Part shown: positions 34,401 to 46,260 of the stretch, piece after piece | Numbering within the stretch: the stretch's first letter is position 1 | Layout: each line of letters begins with the position of its first letter | NCBI RefSeq assembly: GCF_000004075.3 | Contig: NC_026655.2 | Location: 1,922,001 to 1,986,000 of the forward strand | Direction: 5' to 3' | DNA: 64,000 nucleotides | From: Cucumis sativus | Lineage: Eukaryota > Streptophyta > Magnoliopsida > Cucurbitales > Cucurbitaceae | Program-made: the position numbers and the translations under genes | The notes under the pieces: generated by a model | Databases searched by the model: none | The model's input: the letters and a program-made list of their open reading frames with translations, nothing else | Told to the model about the DNA's origin: nothing

Positions 34401-37400
34401 TATATGAAAAACTCGAGCCTAGAGAAAATATAGTTGCAAAGAGATCATAAATTATTGATTCTAACATAAGTCCCTGTTCTAATGTAAGACGTTACTGAAG
34501 CAGAGTTAAGCCAGCTGTATGGCTAAAAATGAAATTTGAAAAACTTCTATATGATGATATTGGAACTAACTGACAGAAGATATATGCAGTATACATTAAT
34601 AAGCTTATGCAACTACCTCTTCTGTCTCCAATGAGACGCCAATACATTTATTGATATAAGACAGAGAAACTTCCATATTGTAGAGGGATATTTCTGGATA
34701 AATACACGACCTGCCATCCGGATATATCACTTCAACTGGTTCAATTTCAAACTTCTTTTTGCACAACGTTGAAAACATAGTTACCTAAGAAGATTAAAAA
34801 GAAAAAATCCCAAAATTAGAGTTATTTTACATCATCAATAAATTCTTTCCACAGCAAAAAAATTTCTTACCATAGTATTCAAGACGATATTGGCCTTTGT
34901 CAGATCAGTCGCTGTGCATTCAATAAACACGTTCTTTGTCTTCAAAGTAATAGCTGAATGTGCACTATTGATAATGGGGGGCAAAGACAAAACAGTTCTG
35001 CAAGCAAGGAGCTCAACTTATATCAAAACATGGTATTTTTTATGTTAGAGCACTTCTCAACTAAAACTTTCATCAGAAAAATCAGTTATTGAATTTTTAA
35101 CATGCAAAACCATTATACATGTCAACAACAATTTCCTTGCTTTAATGACTAACCAAACTTAAAGTGAAAGAATATAATGGCATAAAAAGATGAAGACATC
35201 CTACCAGAAGGGTCTCTAAGTAAATCAAAATGAAACTAACAGAATAATTATATATTTATTTAATAAATAAATTTATTAAAAAAAATAACTTAGTAACTGA
35301 AGCCGACAAGGAAACGTGGAGTCTAGCAAGGGTCCAAACATCAAAAAGGAGTAAGCCCTTTCCATGTCAAGATTGACACCCCCAACGCATAAAAAACCTT
35401 TTGTTTCTTCCTAAAGGAAAGCTAAGGAACTCCTCAATCATTGGCCAAATAAAAGCAAAACCCATTAAAGAAAATCCACTCAATATAGTCAATGGCATCA
35501 AATTGTTAACAAAATCAACCATAGGAAATTGATATTTTGCTCTGAAAGGCTCAAAATAAATAAACATAAAAACAACTAAAACTATAACATTTGTCAACAA
35601 AAGAAAGAAAATTAACTACAAATAAAAATAAAAATCCATAAAGAGCATGTGTTTCTGTAAGAACAAGTAAACCGACAAATTAAGTTCTAGAATAACTATA
35701 ACTAGTTAAAACACAAGAAAATGTAGTATACCTGTTGCGGTCATACAAAATGGGATATACAGGTGACTTTTCTATTATGGGCACGTACTTCCTCAGCTTC
35801 AAATCTGACTGCAAACAAGCATGGAAACAGGAAACTTAATTTAATATTTTTTCTGCTTTTAAACTTTCCTTTAGTTTTATTTTTACCAACAGTTATTACT
35901 TAAATTGTTACTGTTTTCTAAGGCTTGGCTTCATTAAGCTTCAGAGGCTGGTCTGTAATCTTTAAATACCCTAGGTTGTAATGATTATGATTAAAAAAAA
36001 TAAGACGAATTCTTCAATAATTGAGTTCAAAGTCTTGGTTCACACTAATACATCTACTACTTTTTTGGATAAGAACACACTAATACATCTACTAGAAGGA
36101 CCAAATATCAGAAAGAACAGATATATTTTCATTAAGGTACTTACTTTATAGAACTCCATTAGCTCATCGGCTCTGAAATTTTTTGTCTGCAGCATAAATA
36201 CAGGATGAGAAAAGTTCATTAGAAACAACATTTCAATACTATATTCTAAAATAGGTCAAAGGTTGAAGAAAACGGCGGAAACGGAGGAAAGCGAGGAAGA
36301 AACAGATGTAGAAATAGAAACCACTTCCGAAACGAAGGGGACTAAACAGGAACAAGAGGGATCCACCGAAGAAGATACTTCTCCTTCCCTTTTTTCGGAT
36401 ACAGATTATATCTCATTTTCCTAACAATAAAACTGAAGACGAAGAGCTCTACTAAGAAAGAAGAAATCTTCAACTAAGGCTGTTTTGAAACCACTTCTAA
36501 AAAGGTTCAGAAAGTAAATATTCTATGTTTCTAGTCATTTCAATCACAAAAGTGAAACTTTCAAAAGAGGCGGAGGGGAGGCAAAAAGAATGCAAGAAGA
36601 ATCAGTTCACATACAAGATCTTGATGGAAAATCTGAAATACTCGTTGTATTCAAACTTAATAACGGATAAAAAGGAGGAAAAACTCGTTCTAAGGGGATG
36701 ATAGATTTTACCTGTTTCAGTGGCACAAAGTTTATAGCTGTGGGCGGCAAAGCCTGAAGAGCAAGATAAAAGCAAGAATAGCAACATTAGAAACTACAAG
36801 CACTGAAACAAATTAGCATCCACCACCACCAGAATTTCACGAAAGATAGAGAAGGAGAGCATAATCTATAATACTGCACTACAGCAGCAGTCTTTATTAG
36901 TTTTTCATTATTGTCCCAACGCTTCACATATTAATTTTCCAGATATGTTACAGAAACCCATCTGTTGTAAATAAACACAAACAATGCCTTTTGGCCTTCC
37001 AATATAATTTTTTTTATAGAAATAACAGCTTTCGTTGAGAAAAAATGAAAGAATACAAGGGCTTACAAAAAAAACCAGCCCACCAAAACACTCCAACTTA
37101 AAGAATGGGGTCCGACTAAGTAAAAATGCACCAATGGAATAATTACAAGCCATCCAATATAATGCTACACAGAACATTCAGCTAGACCCACAGCTAGAAA
37201 TAGAATATATATTCTCCCAAAAATACAAGCACAAGGAAAGCCCACCTCATAGGTGAAAGGGCCTTCAAGTGTATCCAGGTCATGAGTTCCAATGGCAACG
37301 AGACTTCTCCGTCTATAACAAAGTGAACAAAGTTCTTGAGAAAATTCTTCCAGTGCAAATAAAAGAATACAAGAAAAAGAGGAAGAACAAACAGTACAGT

Positions 37401-38482
37401 CTAAAAATTAGACCTAGCAAAAAGAATATAACAAACAAAGGAAGTCTAAAAATCAGAACGAGCAGTGCACTGCAAATTATACCTATAACTACGCAAAACT
37501 TACCGACATATGTTCTGATGAAGTTTCTCTTGCAAATCAATAAAACTGTCATAAATTGCTTCATCAAAAGTCATGTCTCTCAAAACAGCACAAACGATGA
37601 AAGGACGGATCATGGAAGTCTGTGAAAGTTGAAAGTTTCATACCGATAGAAATAAGTCGAAATCATTTGCAATTATTACATATTCAAATGGAAATCATAC
37701 CTCCGGTTTTACATGCATTTTATGCATAGATTCTTTGCTGATATTGGCTAATGTATATCTGGGTGTGTCCTCCTGCTTATTAAAAATGCGCAGTGCTTGT
37801 GCCAGCCCTTCCAGACATAGCAAATCGTATCTACAAAACATCATATTTACCGGTTATGTCCCAGATGCCTACAATTACAACGTTAAAATAGCTTTACAAT
37901 CTCCAATAATATTTACAAAGATTTTTTATTTTTGGGAAAAAAAATTAAAAACTCAAAACGAACCCATTGCAGTCAAATTTACAAAGAGATAACATTTAAA
38001 TGAGATCAAACGGATGTGTTGCAAACTTATAATACAAGAATAACCAAAGAATTATCTCTAAAAGCAATATCAAAACGAGGAAATGTACCTATTTGCGGGG
38101 ACTTCAATCTTGTAGATGACTTCTTCATCTTCATCCGCTTCTTCTTCCAAATGCTTCTCTTTCCTAATAATCGCCTTCTCCGTCGTCTATACAACCACCA
38201 ACACAAAGTGTAAAAGAAAATTTCCATCCGAATCATGGTTGTAATCAATTAGACAACAAAAACAAAGCAAGGTACTTACAACGTCATCAAGCTCAATTCC
38301 AAACCTAAAGCACAGCTCTTCAAACTCTTCCTGCGCTAAGAAATGAAAATGAAACAGAAAATAAAAATTTTTAAAAAAAATGACAAGAATGAACAACGTG
38401 ACATAGGGAAAACTGCAAGCTCACTGTAAGTTCTTCCAATGGCAGCAAACAGAAGATCTCTTCCGACGCTAACGGTCGGCAT
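31467..38482 (-). CDS. FARSB: Phenylalanyl-tRNA synthetase beta subunit (cytosolic)
   Basis: Nineteen minus-strand exons: 38425-38482, 38280-38335, 38089-38186, 37701-37830, 37504-37619, 37246-37312, 36712-36753, 36145-36186, 35732-35808, 34871-34997, 34617-34784, 33963-34088, 33762-33863, 33535-33669, 33324-33398, 32446-32553, 31869-31964, 31688-31771 and 31467-31535, giving 591 residues. It charges tRNA-Phe as part of the alpha2-beta2 enzyme. Landmarks: start [41 protein letters not shown]; the B3/B4 editing region ([35 protein letters not shown]); the B5 region ([19 protein letters not shown]); and the pseudo-catalytic core ending [16 protein letters not shown]. No transit peptide, hence cytosolic. 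Introns 6, 7 and 8 carry insertions or copied segments. Confidence 0.96.
36262..36405 (+). other. Plastid ycf1 fragment (NUPT) in PheRS intron 7
   Basis: On the plus strand, opposite to the host gene, one frame reads [15 protein letters not shown], then [19 protein letters not shown]. This resembles a stretch of plastid YCF1 (TIC214) as I remember it ([20 protein letters not shown]). The base composition (GGAAACGGAGG, GAAACGAAGGGG) stands out from the AT-rich intron. Related-looking sequence may run on to about 36520. It is a nuclear copy of plastid DNA and is not expected to be expressed. Confidence 0.7.
37009..37152 (-). mobile_element. 5'-truncated LINE (L1-type) in PheRS intron 6
   Basis: A 144-bp insertion is flanked by perfect 11-bp direct repeats, TCCAATATAAT at 36998-37008 and at 37153-37163. 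On the minus strand it ends in CTATAAAAAAA, preceded by TTGTATTCTTTCATTTTTTC and TCAACGAAAG, a 3' end I recall from plant LINEs. A short 5'-truncated body, an A-tail and a target-site duplication are the marks of target-primed reverse transcription. A SINE using the same tail is the alternative. Confidence 0.75.
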
Positions 38483-40073
38483 GGTTGAGTTTTGAGAAGA
38501 TAATGAAGTTGACTTTAGGACTGCAGCTGTTCAAGCGTCGCTGCAGGAGAAACTGAGTAGAAGGAGGCGGGTGGTCGGCGGCCTCAAAGGGATGAAGAAA
38601 AACTGAGTAGAAGGAGGCTAGGGCTTCATTTTTCTTTTTTCTTTTTTCTTTTTTCATTTCTCTTTTTTTCTTTTCTTTTGTGAGGTTTTTTTCAAAGTTG
38701 AAAAATTGAGATACTGTTTCCATGCATACAACAAAATTAATCTTTTTTTATTAGTAACTAATTTTTAATTAAAAAATCAAAAGAATTCACCTTTTTCTTA
38801 AATAAAAATTGAGTCTTCCAAAACTTATCTCAACAATTTTGTTTTTTAATCAATTTTAAATTTAGTTCATTCAAATTATATTTGAACAATTCAAAGAGTT
38901 TCAAACATAAATTAATTTTGTTTAACAAATACATTTAAATAATATTTTACAAGATACACGGCTTTTGATGATCTCAAGAACAATTTAATTAAAAAACATA
39001 CAAGTGTTTATAGACTTAAATTTGATTACTAAACCAGTTTTAGATTTTCTTTTTATTATAATCATGTTGTGTATAAACTGATTCGGACAGAAAAAAAATT
39101 AAATAATTTACTTTTTTTTTCTTTCTATATTGAACAACTATTTTGTTTTCTATTTTTCATTTTTGAAAATTAAATATAATAACTAGTAAAATTGATCTAA
39201 TCCAATCAAAGTTTGTATAAACTTCAAATATATTTTCAAGTAATTTAGGGTGCTCTTGGAAAGTTTGTAAAATAGAAAGGTTTCATAGCTCACTGAACTT
39301 AAAACTTAAAACTCTTCAACTATTATAATTCAAGAACTAAGAGATGAACAAGTTTTTCACAAATTTCTTTCTACTCAACTTTTGAAAATAAAATTTATAA
39401 ATTATATTGCTTTACTGTCCATTTTTTTACCATGGTTTTATAAATAAATAAAAGTCAAACAAACTTTATTTTGAAAGAAAAAAAACCAATTCTCCTTTAA
39501 AAGTTTATAAAGAGTTCCCTAAATAAAAATTAAAAACCAAGAAACCTAAACACAATCGCATTTTTAATATAATTGAAGAATTATTTCAAACTAGGTCTAT
39601 CATTTTCAATAATACGTTGTTAAATACGCGGTAGTATGTAACTTAATTGATAATAGAATTAAAATGGTTAATTAGAAGGCATAAAATATCATGTCTCATA
39701 TATTCTTTGGAGGTACATATCAACTAAAGAATAATATGCAAAAGCTAATAGTTCCTCTTGAAGTTTTCTAGTTACGAATGATAACATGTAATGCTACGTA
39801 GGGAAAAATATTGAAGAAACAATATTGTTAGTCTCAGTGCTTGTAACATTACAATTTATAACATTTATTAATAACTAATTGTATGTTGGTAGAATCTCTA
39901 TAACGAGTTGAAAGTGTTCAATTTTAAATAAATTATCACTTTAGCCATGTTGTGTTTCTGGTATTTATTGATCATTTACAACACCAACATATTAACTAAT
40001 ACCTACTAAACGAGTACGATTAGTAACAGAATTTGTCACCATTTTCAAACCACCCGGGGTTGATCGTATTGAA
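38483..40073. other. Intergenic region between PheRS and TTM
   Basis: The PheRS 5' leader (to about 38640, with a pyrimidine/purine-rich TTTTTTCTTTT run) and then AT-rich sequence with no recognised feature. It also holds the 3' UTR of the TTM gene at its right end. Confidence 0.6.
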
Positions 40074-43000
40074 TTATTTATGAATATTCATGCTCTTGAA
40101 CAAAAGTAAACCTAAACTACCAATTGCAAGTGTTAGCAAAACTGGGGTGCTGATTGATTCAAGATCAGTAATCCTCCACCTCCCTTCATCGTCAGTTTTT
40201 TCACGGCGACTCCTCTCGCTCGAGTGCTCTCGGAGAAGATTGCTCAAATTGTCAACTTGGAGAATAATCTGACGTTGCGCTCGTGCTATGTTTTGTATCT
40301 AGATAGGTGTCAAAGGGAAGCACAAAAATCAAACTTCCTCAGCTTGAATATTAAAACAAGTGATATTAAGCAAAATACCTCTTCTAGCAAGGGAGATTCC
40401 TTGGCTAATTGGGAGGACGATGAAGAATGAGGGAGTAGCGATCCGGTTAAGGCACCGTTGCTCAAGCCGGATATGAAAATTGAAGTTGCTCCAGAGCCAT
40501 TGTTACATGCATCCGATTGTGAAACCAAGTTTTGCTGACTAGCAGACATTTTTCTGGTACATATCTTGGAGTTCAGCTCTTCAATACGAGTTGTGAACTC
40601 ATCCATTCTCTCACTGAGGGTAGAAATTTGTTCTGAAAGTTGAGTAATAGCTCCCTGGAAGATTTCAAGATGGATCAGAACATTCCGCTAAGAACTGCCT
40701 TTACTATTCAGAAATATTGTCAATTAAGAAACTAAATCAATATTTATCTCTCTATGAATCAAAAGCTTTTAATCAACATGTTCAACCTTTATTTACGGGT
40801 GATCAATTTGCACTCTGATATTGAATCATTTGATTTGTAGTTCTTTGTCATTGTGTTCTAGAAATGACGAAATGACATTTAATTTGCTGTTAAGTCCACG
40901 TCTTTCCAGATTTTCACAATGGTGGGATTTTTTCACTTTTAAGTGTACAATGCTTAAAAAAATGGGGTCGTTAGTAGCTTTTAGATTCTATCAAAAAGAT
41001 ATCCTATTAAGTAATATAACTAAAAAGCCTTAGACAGATAGAGAAGTTTTTCGACTAATAATAAGATTAGTTATCTTCCTCCACTATCCTATTTCGTCTT
41101 CTTTACGAGTGAATAAGATATAGAAAGTATAAAAACCACGTGAATAAGATTATCTTGATGCAAAGAAACATATACCTGGTTAGAGACTACTGCAGGGGAA
41201 TCTGGAGCCCTCACATCAAATCTCCTATTATTAACAGCAAGCTTTGTAAGCTTTGACAAGGTCTTGTCCCTCCGATTTGAAAATGATTGTGATAAGCCAC
41301 TGGTAATGATGTTAAATATAAATAAGGATCCAAAATATGTAAGCTAAGCACTTCAAGTACCATTCAATAAGAATCAAATCAACAAGTAAACATCTTCACT
41401 TTTCAATGCTGCACCAATAAAATAAGCCTAAATTTGTACAGAACTAGAGTGAAGCTATGTTGTTCCTTAGATGTAATATTACATTATACATTGCTTGATA
41501 GTATGGGTTTCATCCCAAAATCAATTGGCAATGAGAGGAATAGATCATCTAATCTTATAAGGAGTGTAAGTCTCCTTGGTTTTTCCGATGTGGGACTCTC
41601 AAAACCTCAACATACATATAGATACATACATACATATATATCTAAGTACATGAGCGATTATACCCATTGATCAACCAGAGATTGTTTTCAACCAACTTTA
41701 TATTAAATTTTTTGTTTATCTCAATTTTCTATGTTTCTAATAGGTATGTCCAACAGTTGCAAAAGTAGGATGATACCGGTTAAGGTACTTATTTCTCCTA
41801 TCTGCAGAAGCTCGGGAAAGTGCCTCCTTTGGACTCGAAAGTGACTCATCGTCTATGCTGAGTTTGGTTTTTAAATCATCTGGCAAGGCCTATAAATGAT
41901 CCCATCAGACTTACTGCAGGTAACAATCTGCTTAATCTGTTGCCTTGAATTGCAAATATCTTACCATAACATCATTAACAAGCTTCTCTAGCTGTATCTG
42001 TTCAATGTAAGTTCGAGGGATATAGGAACCATCCAAACCCAACTGCTCAGCAACGTATTTAACATGCACCCGATCTTTTCCTTGCACCTTTAACATTTAG
42101 CAAGTTAGTTGTATATATGGTACTGTCATACTCGTGTGACTGAATTTTGGCTAATGACAGATAATCATGCTAGCCACTCGTTTAGTTATTGGGGAAAAAA
42201 TTAATAACTAACTAAAATCATATATTTGGAGGGTTAAAAATTGATCCATTCTAATATATCTCATATCAGAAGTTCCTATATCTACGAATGGAAAAGGAAA
42301 AAATCTTTTCTGCATGGTTCAGGGTACTTCTTTAAATTAAAAAAAAAAAATGGTAGTTTTGGCGTCTTTCTCAATTCTGTGTTCAAAGAAATGTATACCA
42401 TAGTCATACTTTAAGGATCACAATCAAATCGTCCAAGGGCAAGGACCAAAATCCTATTTTTCTTCTAAGGTAGGAAATGGGACTTTTAATAAATAGAGGA
42501 ATTGGCAGAAAGGAGGATAAAAGTTAAGACGCCTAACTCCTTAATAAAAGAAAAAGAAAGATAAAGAAGCTCATGAAACCTATATAGCTAATGTAGAATC
42601 CCTTCACAAAGGAACTAATGTAGAAAGAAAGCTATAGGGTATCTTTTTTTCTTTTTCTTTCATCAAACTGGAAGAACCCCTCCCAAATAGACGATCTAAA
42701 CACAGCATGAAAGAACTTTATACAGAACGGAAAAAAGTAGTGTTGATGCACGAAAAATTAAAACATAACAATGTCCTTTCATCAAGATATAAATTATATT
42801 GCAGAAACAGTCAGAGACTACTATCTAAAGCAGCATGGATAATGAGTACACAATGTACCTGAATGTATTTTCGGTTAAGTTGCTCCAACCAATCGATCTT
42901 TATACACACCTTATCATCAGAGAATATGTGGCTGCTTCTTTTAAGTATAGTTGCAATTGTGTATCCAAGTGCCATAAGCCCTCCAAGAAGGCGCACACTA

Positions 43001-45268
43001 ACTTCGAAAGTTATTCTAGGTGAAATTATGAATGGAACATCTGTAACCCACTCCTGAAGAAAAAGGGAGAAAAATAATATATGTCGATATGAGTAGCTAA
43101 TAGGTAGCTCATTAACACGAAGCCAAAAGTAAAAAGAATAAAAGTACTGATATGCAATGCAACTTTCCTCATCTTTTTAATTATTCTACATGGAAGTTCA
43201 TATAACTGATCAAATAAACAAATAAAAATAAGAAGAAAAAAAGAGATTAAAATCTCTGCTGTGGCATGTGCATTCAGACTCAGACCTGCATAAATACGCA
43301 TGGAATACAGGATACATAGCTCGAAGGAACTCAGTTATATAGCTTTAGTTAATATGACCTCAAACATGAGATTGTATTTGCCATCCCTATTCCTCATCCT
43401 CAGATAGGATTGACACACTTCAGGATCTTCACCAGGAGGTAGAAGGTAAATGTCATAAGTTTCCTCAGTAGACTCATTGTGATTTTCAGATATAACAGCC
43501 TTAATTTGATCCACGGCTACTGCTTTCGTTGACTGTAACCAGAAAATGAACCCAACTAATGAAGATTACAAGTCATAATTTCGAGGAAAACTGTTAAAGT
43601 TGAAGCAGTGAACCACTTAAACCTTAAGAATGTAAGTAGGATTCTGGAAACCAGTAAAGGGATTGAATTTGTTAATAATTCTTATATGGGCGGTCTGAAG
43701 ATCTGGCTCAATAAAAGCTTTATACATTGGATAAACCTGCATCCAAAAAAATTTATAAGAACCACCAGCAACAATTTTATGGCACGTGATTGATGACAGA
43801 ACCAACATTTGGGAAATACCGTTTCAGAAACTTGATGTATTATTTCTTCTGGCTCTTGGCCAGCTCGTTGAATATCTCGTAGTACCCTTTTCACTAAGTC
43901 AAAATGAACACCACCAGTGACTGATACACGAAGATCTAGCAACGGACGTAATTTTTCACTTAAAGCATAGATGCCCTCAATAATGACAATTCGTGACTCG
44001 GGAACTTCAACAATCCTGTTAGTAGCTATTAAAACTGAGAAGGTTAAACGGTAAAAGAGAAACAAAATAAACCCTAAGAGAAAAGGGACTATCTAGATTC
44101 ACAATCGTCGAGAGAGAAGCTATAATGTTTAAAAGATTAGTGTAAGATGCAAGAAGTTATGCCTCTAAACCACCCTTTTTTCACGTCCAATCTGACTAGA
44201 AGACCCAACGATTCATGGTATGATGCAGTGACCGAGGAAATTTCAAGCAATACAGTTTTCAGATGCAGAAATGCTGAATAAAACAAAGCCTAAGTTGACA
44301 CATTACCTGTAGCCCACGCGACTACTTGTCTTGAAGTCATAAATGGGAACTTGGACAGATTTTCCTTCTCTTAAACCATTAATATTTTCCAGCAATGTAT
44401 CATAATCCGTTAGACGTGGGTCTGATGGAAAAAAAGGTCATCAGAGATTCCAGTGACTTGAATTGCAAGAAGTAATTGACAAGCACACTTGCTAAAGGAA
44501 CGCAAGAAGCGACTACTATAAATTAGAACTAGGAATGAAAGTTGTCTATAGTATGTTCATTACGCTAAACTCCAAAGGTGAATTACAAAATAATTTGGTA
44601 TAAATGAAATGTCTTCTTCAAGGTAATAGATAATGTCCATATATATGCATAGCCATGACTGCCTAACCAGAAAATTATAAGGGCAGGCTAAAAATCTTAT
44701 GAAAAGCTTGTGTCTCCATGAATTTGTAGATGGCAATGGAAAATTACATGTTTCCCAGCCACCTCTCTTTGGAACAGAATCATCAAAGCTTGTGAAAGTA
44801 TTAAGTACTGAAGGACTTCGGATCGGTGTCACAGAGTTGTAAGCCAAAGGTATAACATTTGGTGCAATCATACTGTTAAATTTTTTACCAAATTCAGATA
44901 ATGAATGGTTAGTATAATGAAATAATACCATCAAAATTGCCATCGATGATACGACTGGAATCATTGTAGTTATCCATCGTGATAACAGCAATGCTGGGAA
45001 TAAAGTTAAGCACCTTCTCAGTAAATACAGTCTTCCCAGCTCCAGAGGGCCCTGCCACTCCTACTAGAATTATCCCATCGTTCTTTTGAGACAGCAACTG
45101 GCACGCACGTATTACAATGAAAAATCCTTTCTCAAATGAAAGAGGATCCTGAATTGGAAGGATCTCATATCGATTCGAGTCCTTCTTCTTAACTAACTGA
45201 ACTTGATCTCGCAAAAGGCCAGAACGCTTCCGAGGTGATTCGATGCTAGGAGACGTATCTTGAGCCAT
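40074..45268 (-). CDS. TTM1/TTM2: Triphosphate tunnel metalloenzyme, P-loop + CYTH (TTM1/2-like)
   Basis: Eleven minus-strand exons: 44929-45268, 44307-44421, 43820-44015, 43623-43736, 43359-43532, 42859-43053, 41965-42087, 41777-41889, 41176-41299, 40379-40654 and 40074-40298, giving 664 residues. A uridine-kinase-like P-loop domain comes first, with Walker A GPSGAGKT at 73-80, then NFDDPRLTDYDTLL and GQEPEEIIHQVSETV. A CYTH domain starts near 256. Its usual ExExK strand is replaced by TYDIYLL (280-286), the known plant variant. A coiled coil (SEQISTLSERMDEFTTRIEE) and a C-terminal membrane anchor (641-657) follow. Family knowledge: Arabidopsis TTM1/TTM2 are pyrophosphatases on the outer mitochondrial membrane, acting in senescence and immunity. 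A 5'-UTR intron is likely (acceptor near 45290). Confidence 0.94.
41458..41612. mobile_element. Fossil LTR-like element (TRIM-like solo LTR) in TTM intron 8
   Basis: Contains phrases I recall from short terminal-repeat elements of many plants: GGGTTTCATCCCAAAATC, CAATTGGCAATGAGAGGAA and GATGTGGGACTCTC. It begins near a TG and ends near a CA. No internal region or coding sequence is present, so it is a broken relic, probably a lone terminal repeat. No target-site duplication was found, and the borders are approximate. Confidence 0.5.
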
Positions 45269-46260
45269 TTAAAAGTTTAATTCTGTTTGCTGCAAAGAGA
45301 CAAGCACAGAAGCTAGAGCTAAATGCACTTCTTAAATAAGGAGAACCAATTCAACAAAAGGTCCATTTTGACCAATAGTTATGTACAAAACAAAACTCAT
45401 TGTTGTGCACCATAAAGACGGTGTCAAGCAGGCAGCCCATAGGTCAAAGCTAAGACGTTACCAAAAGCACCTTTCAGAACAAATAGTATAAAGAATACAA
45501 AATTGACACATAAGGAAGAAAATAACAACACAAACCCTGAAATTCTACACATACCCAGAACCCAAATTCAACGTAAAATATGAATCAGAGTCCAAACAAC
45601 ACATGATACACAGATTAACACAAGTTTAACCCATAAAACAGAAACAAAACAGCAAGCAAACCTTATGGAAGAAAGAACAAGAACTATTCTCGGTAACGAT
45701 AGTTATCGCTGTAGATTTTCTGTAGCTCCTGCCTGGTTTCTGAAAATCAAACGAATGGCAAAGCACTAATTTTTGGATATTTTCAAGTGGGGTATTCACC
45801 TTTTCGTAAATGGGTGTTCTTTTTTCGTGAACATAAATGGTGGGGCGTATGAGTGAAAGGACATGTGGTCCGATACTCTGAACTAATCGGTACCAAGGAG
45901 CGGGAACATCAAATCGAACTTGGTGGTTAAAAAAGAACAAACAGATTAAAAGCAAATTGAAGAGGGTACTAGGATAAGATTGAAAAGAAGCGTAATATCA
46001 CCGCGATCGACTGGACAAAAGGAAGACAGGTGGAGAAAGTTACAAAGGAATTGAATGCGTTGTTGTGAGTGATTCGCACAGACTTTTCCCCTCTCTTCGT
46101 AGGAGTAGGGGTTTAATCCTTTAGCCCCATCATGTGTGAGATGCCGTTGCAATTGCCAAATGCAGGTAAAAAATGGAAGCGAGGATGAGAGAAACATTAC
46201 CCAAAATTCACAACTGTTGGAAATTGCAAAAGGGAGATTGTCACTGGAAGATGGTGGAAT
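45269..46260 (-). other. Probable 5' UTR and leader intron of the TTM gene
   Basis: Reading the minus strand, a splice acceptor TTTGCAG sits just before 45289 and a plausible donor GAAAAG|GTGAAT ends an upstream block at 45800. The block has little coding potential. This fits a noncoding first exon with an intron in the 5' UTR. Exact ends are not visible. Confidence 0.45.

Noticed and set aside
35367-35600. 77-residue minus-strand frame in PheRS intron 9
   Set aside because: Intronic, with no recognisable domain; hydrophobic translations of AT-rich DNA are common here.
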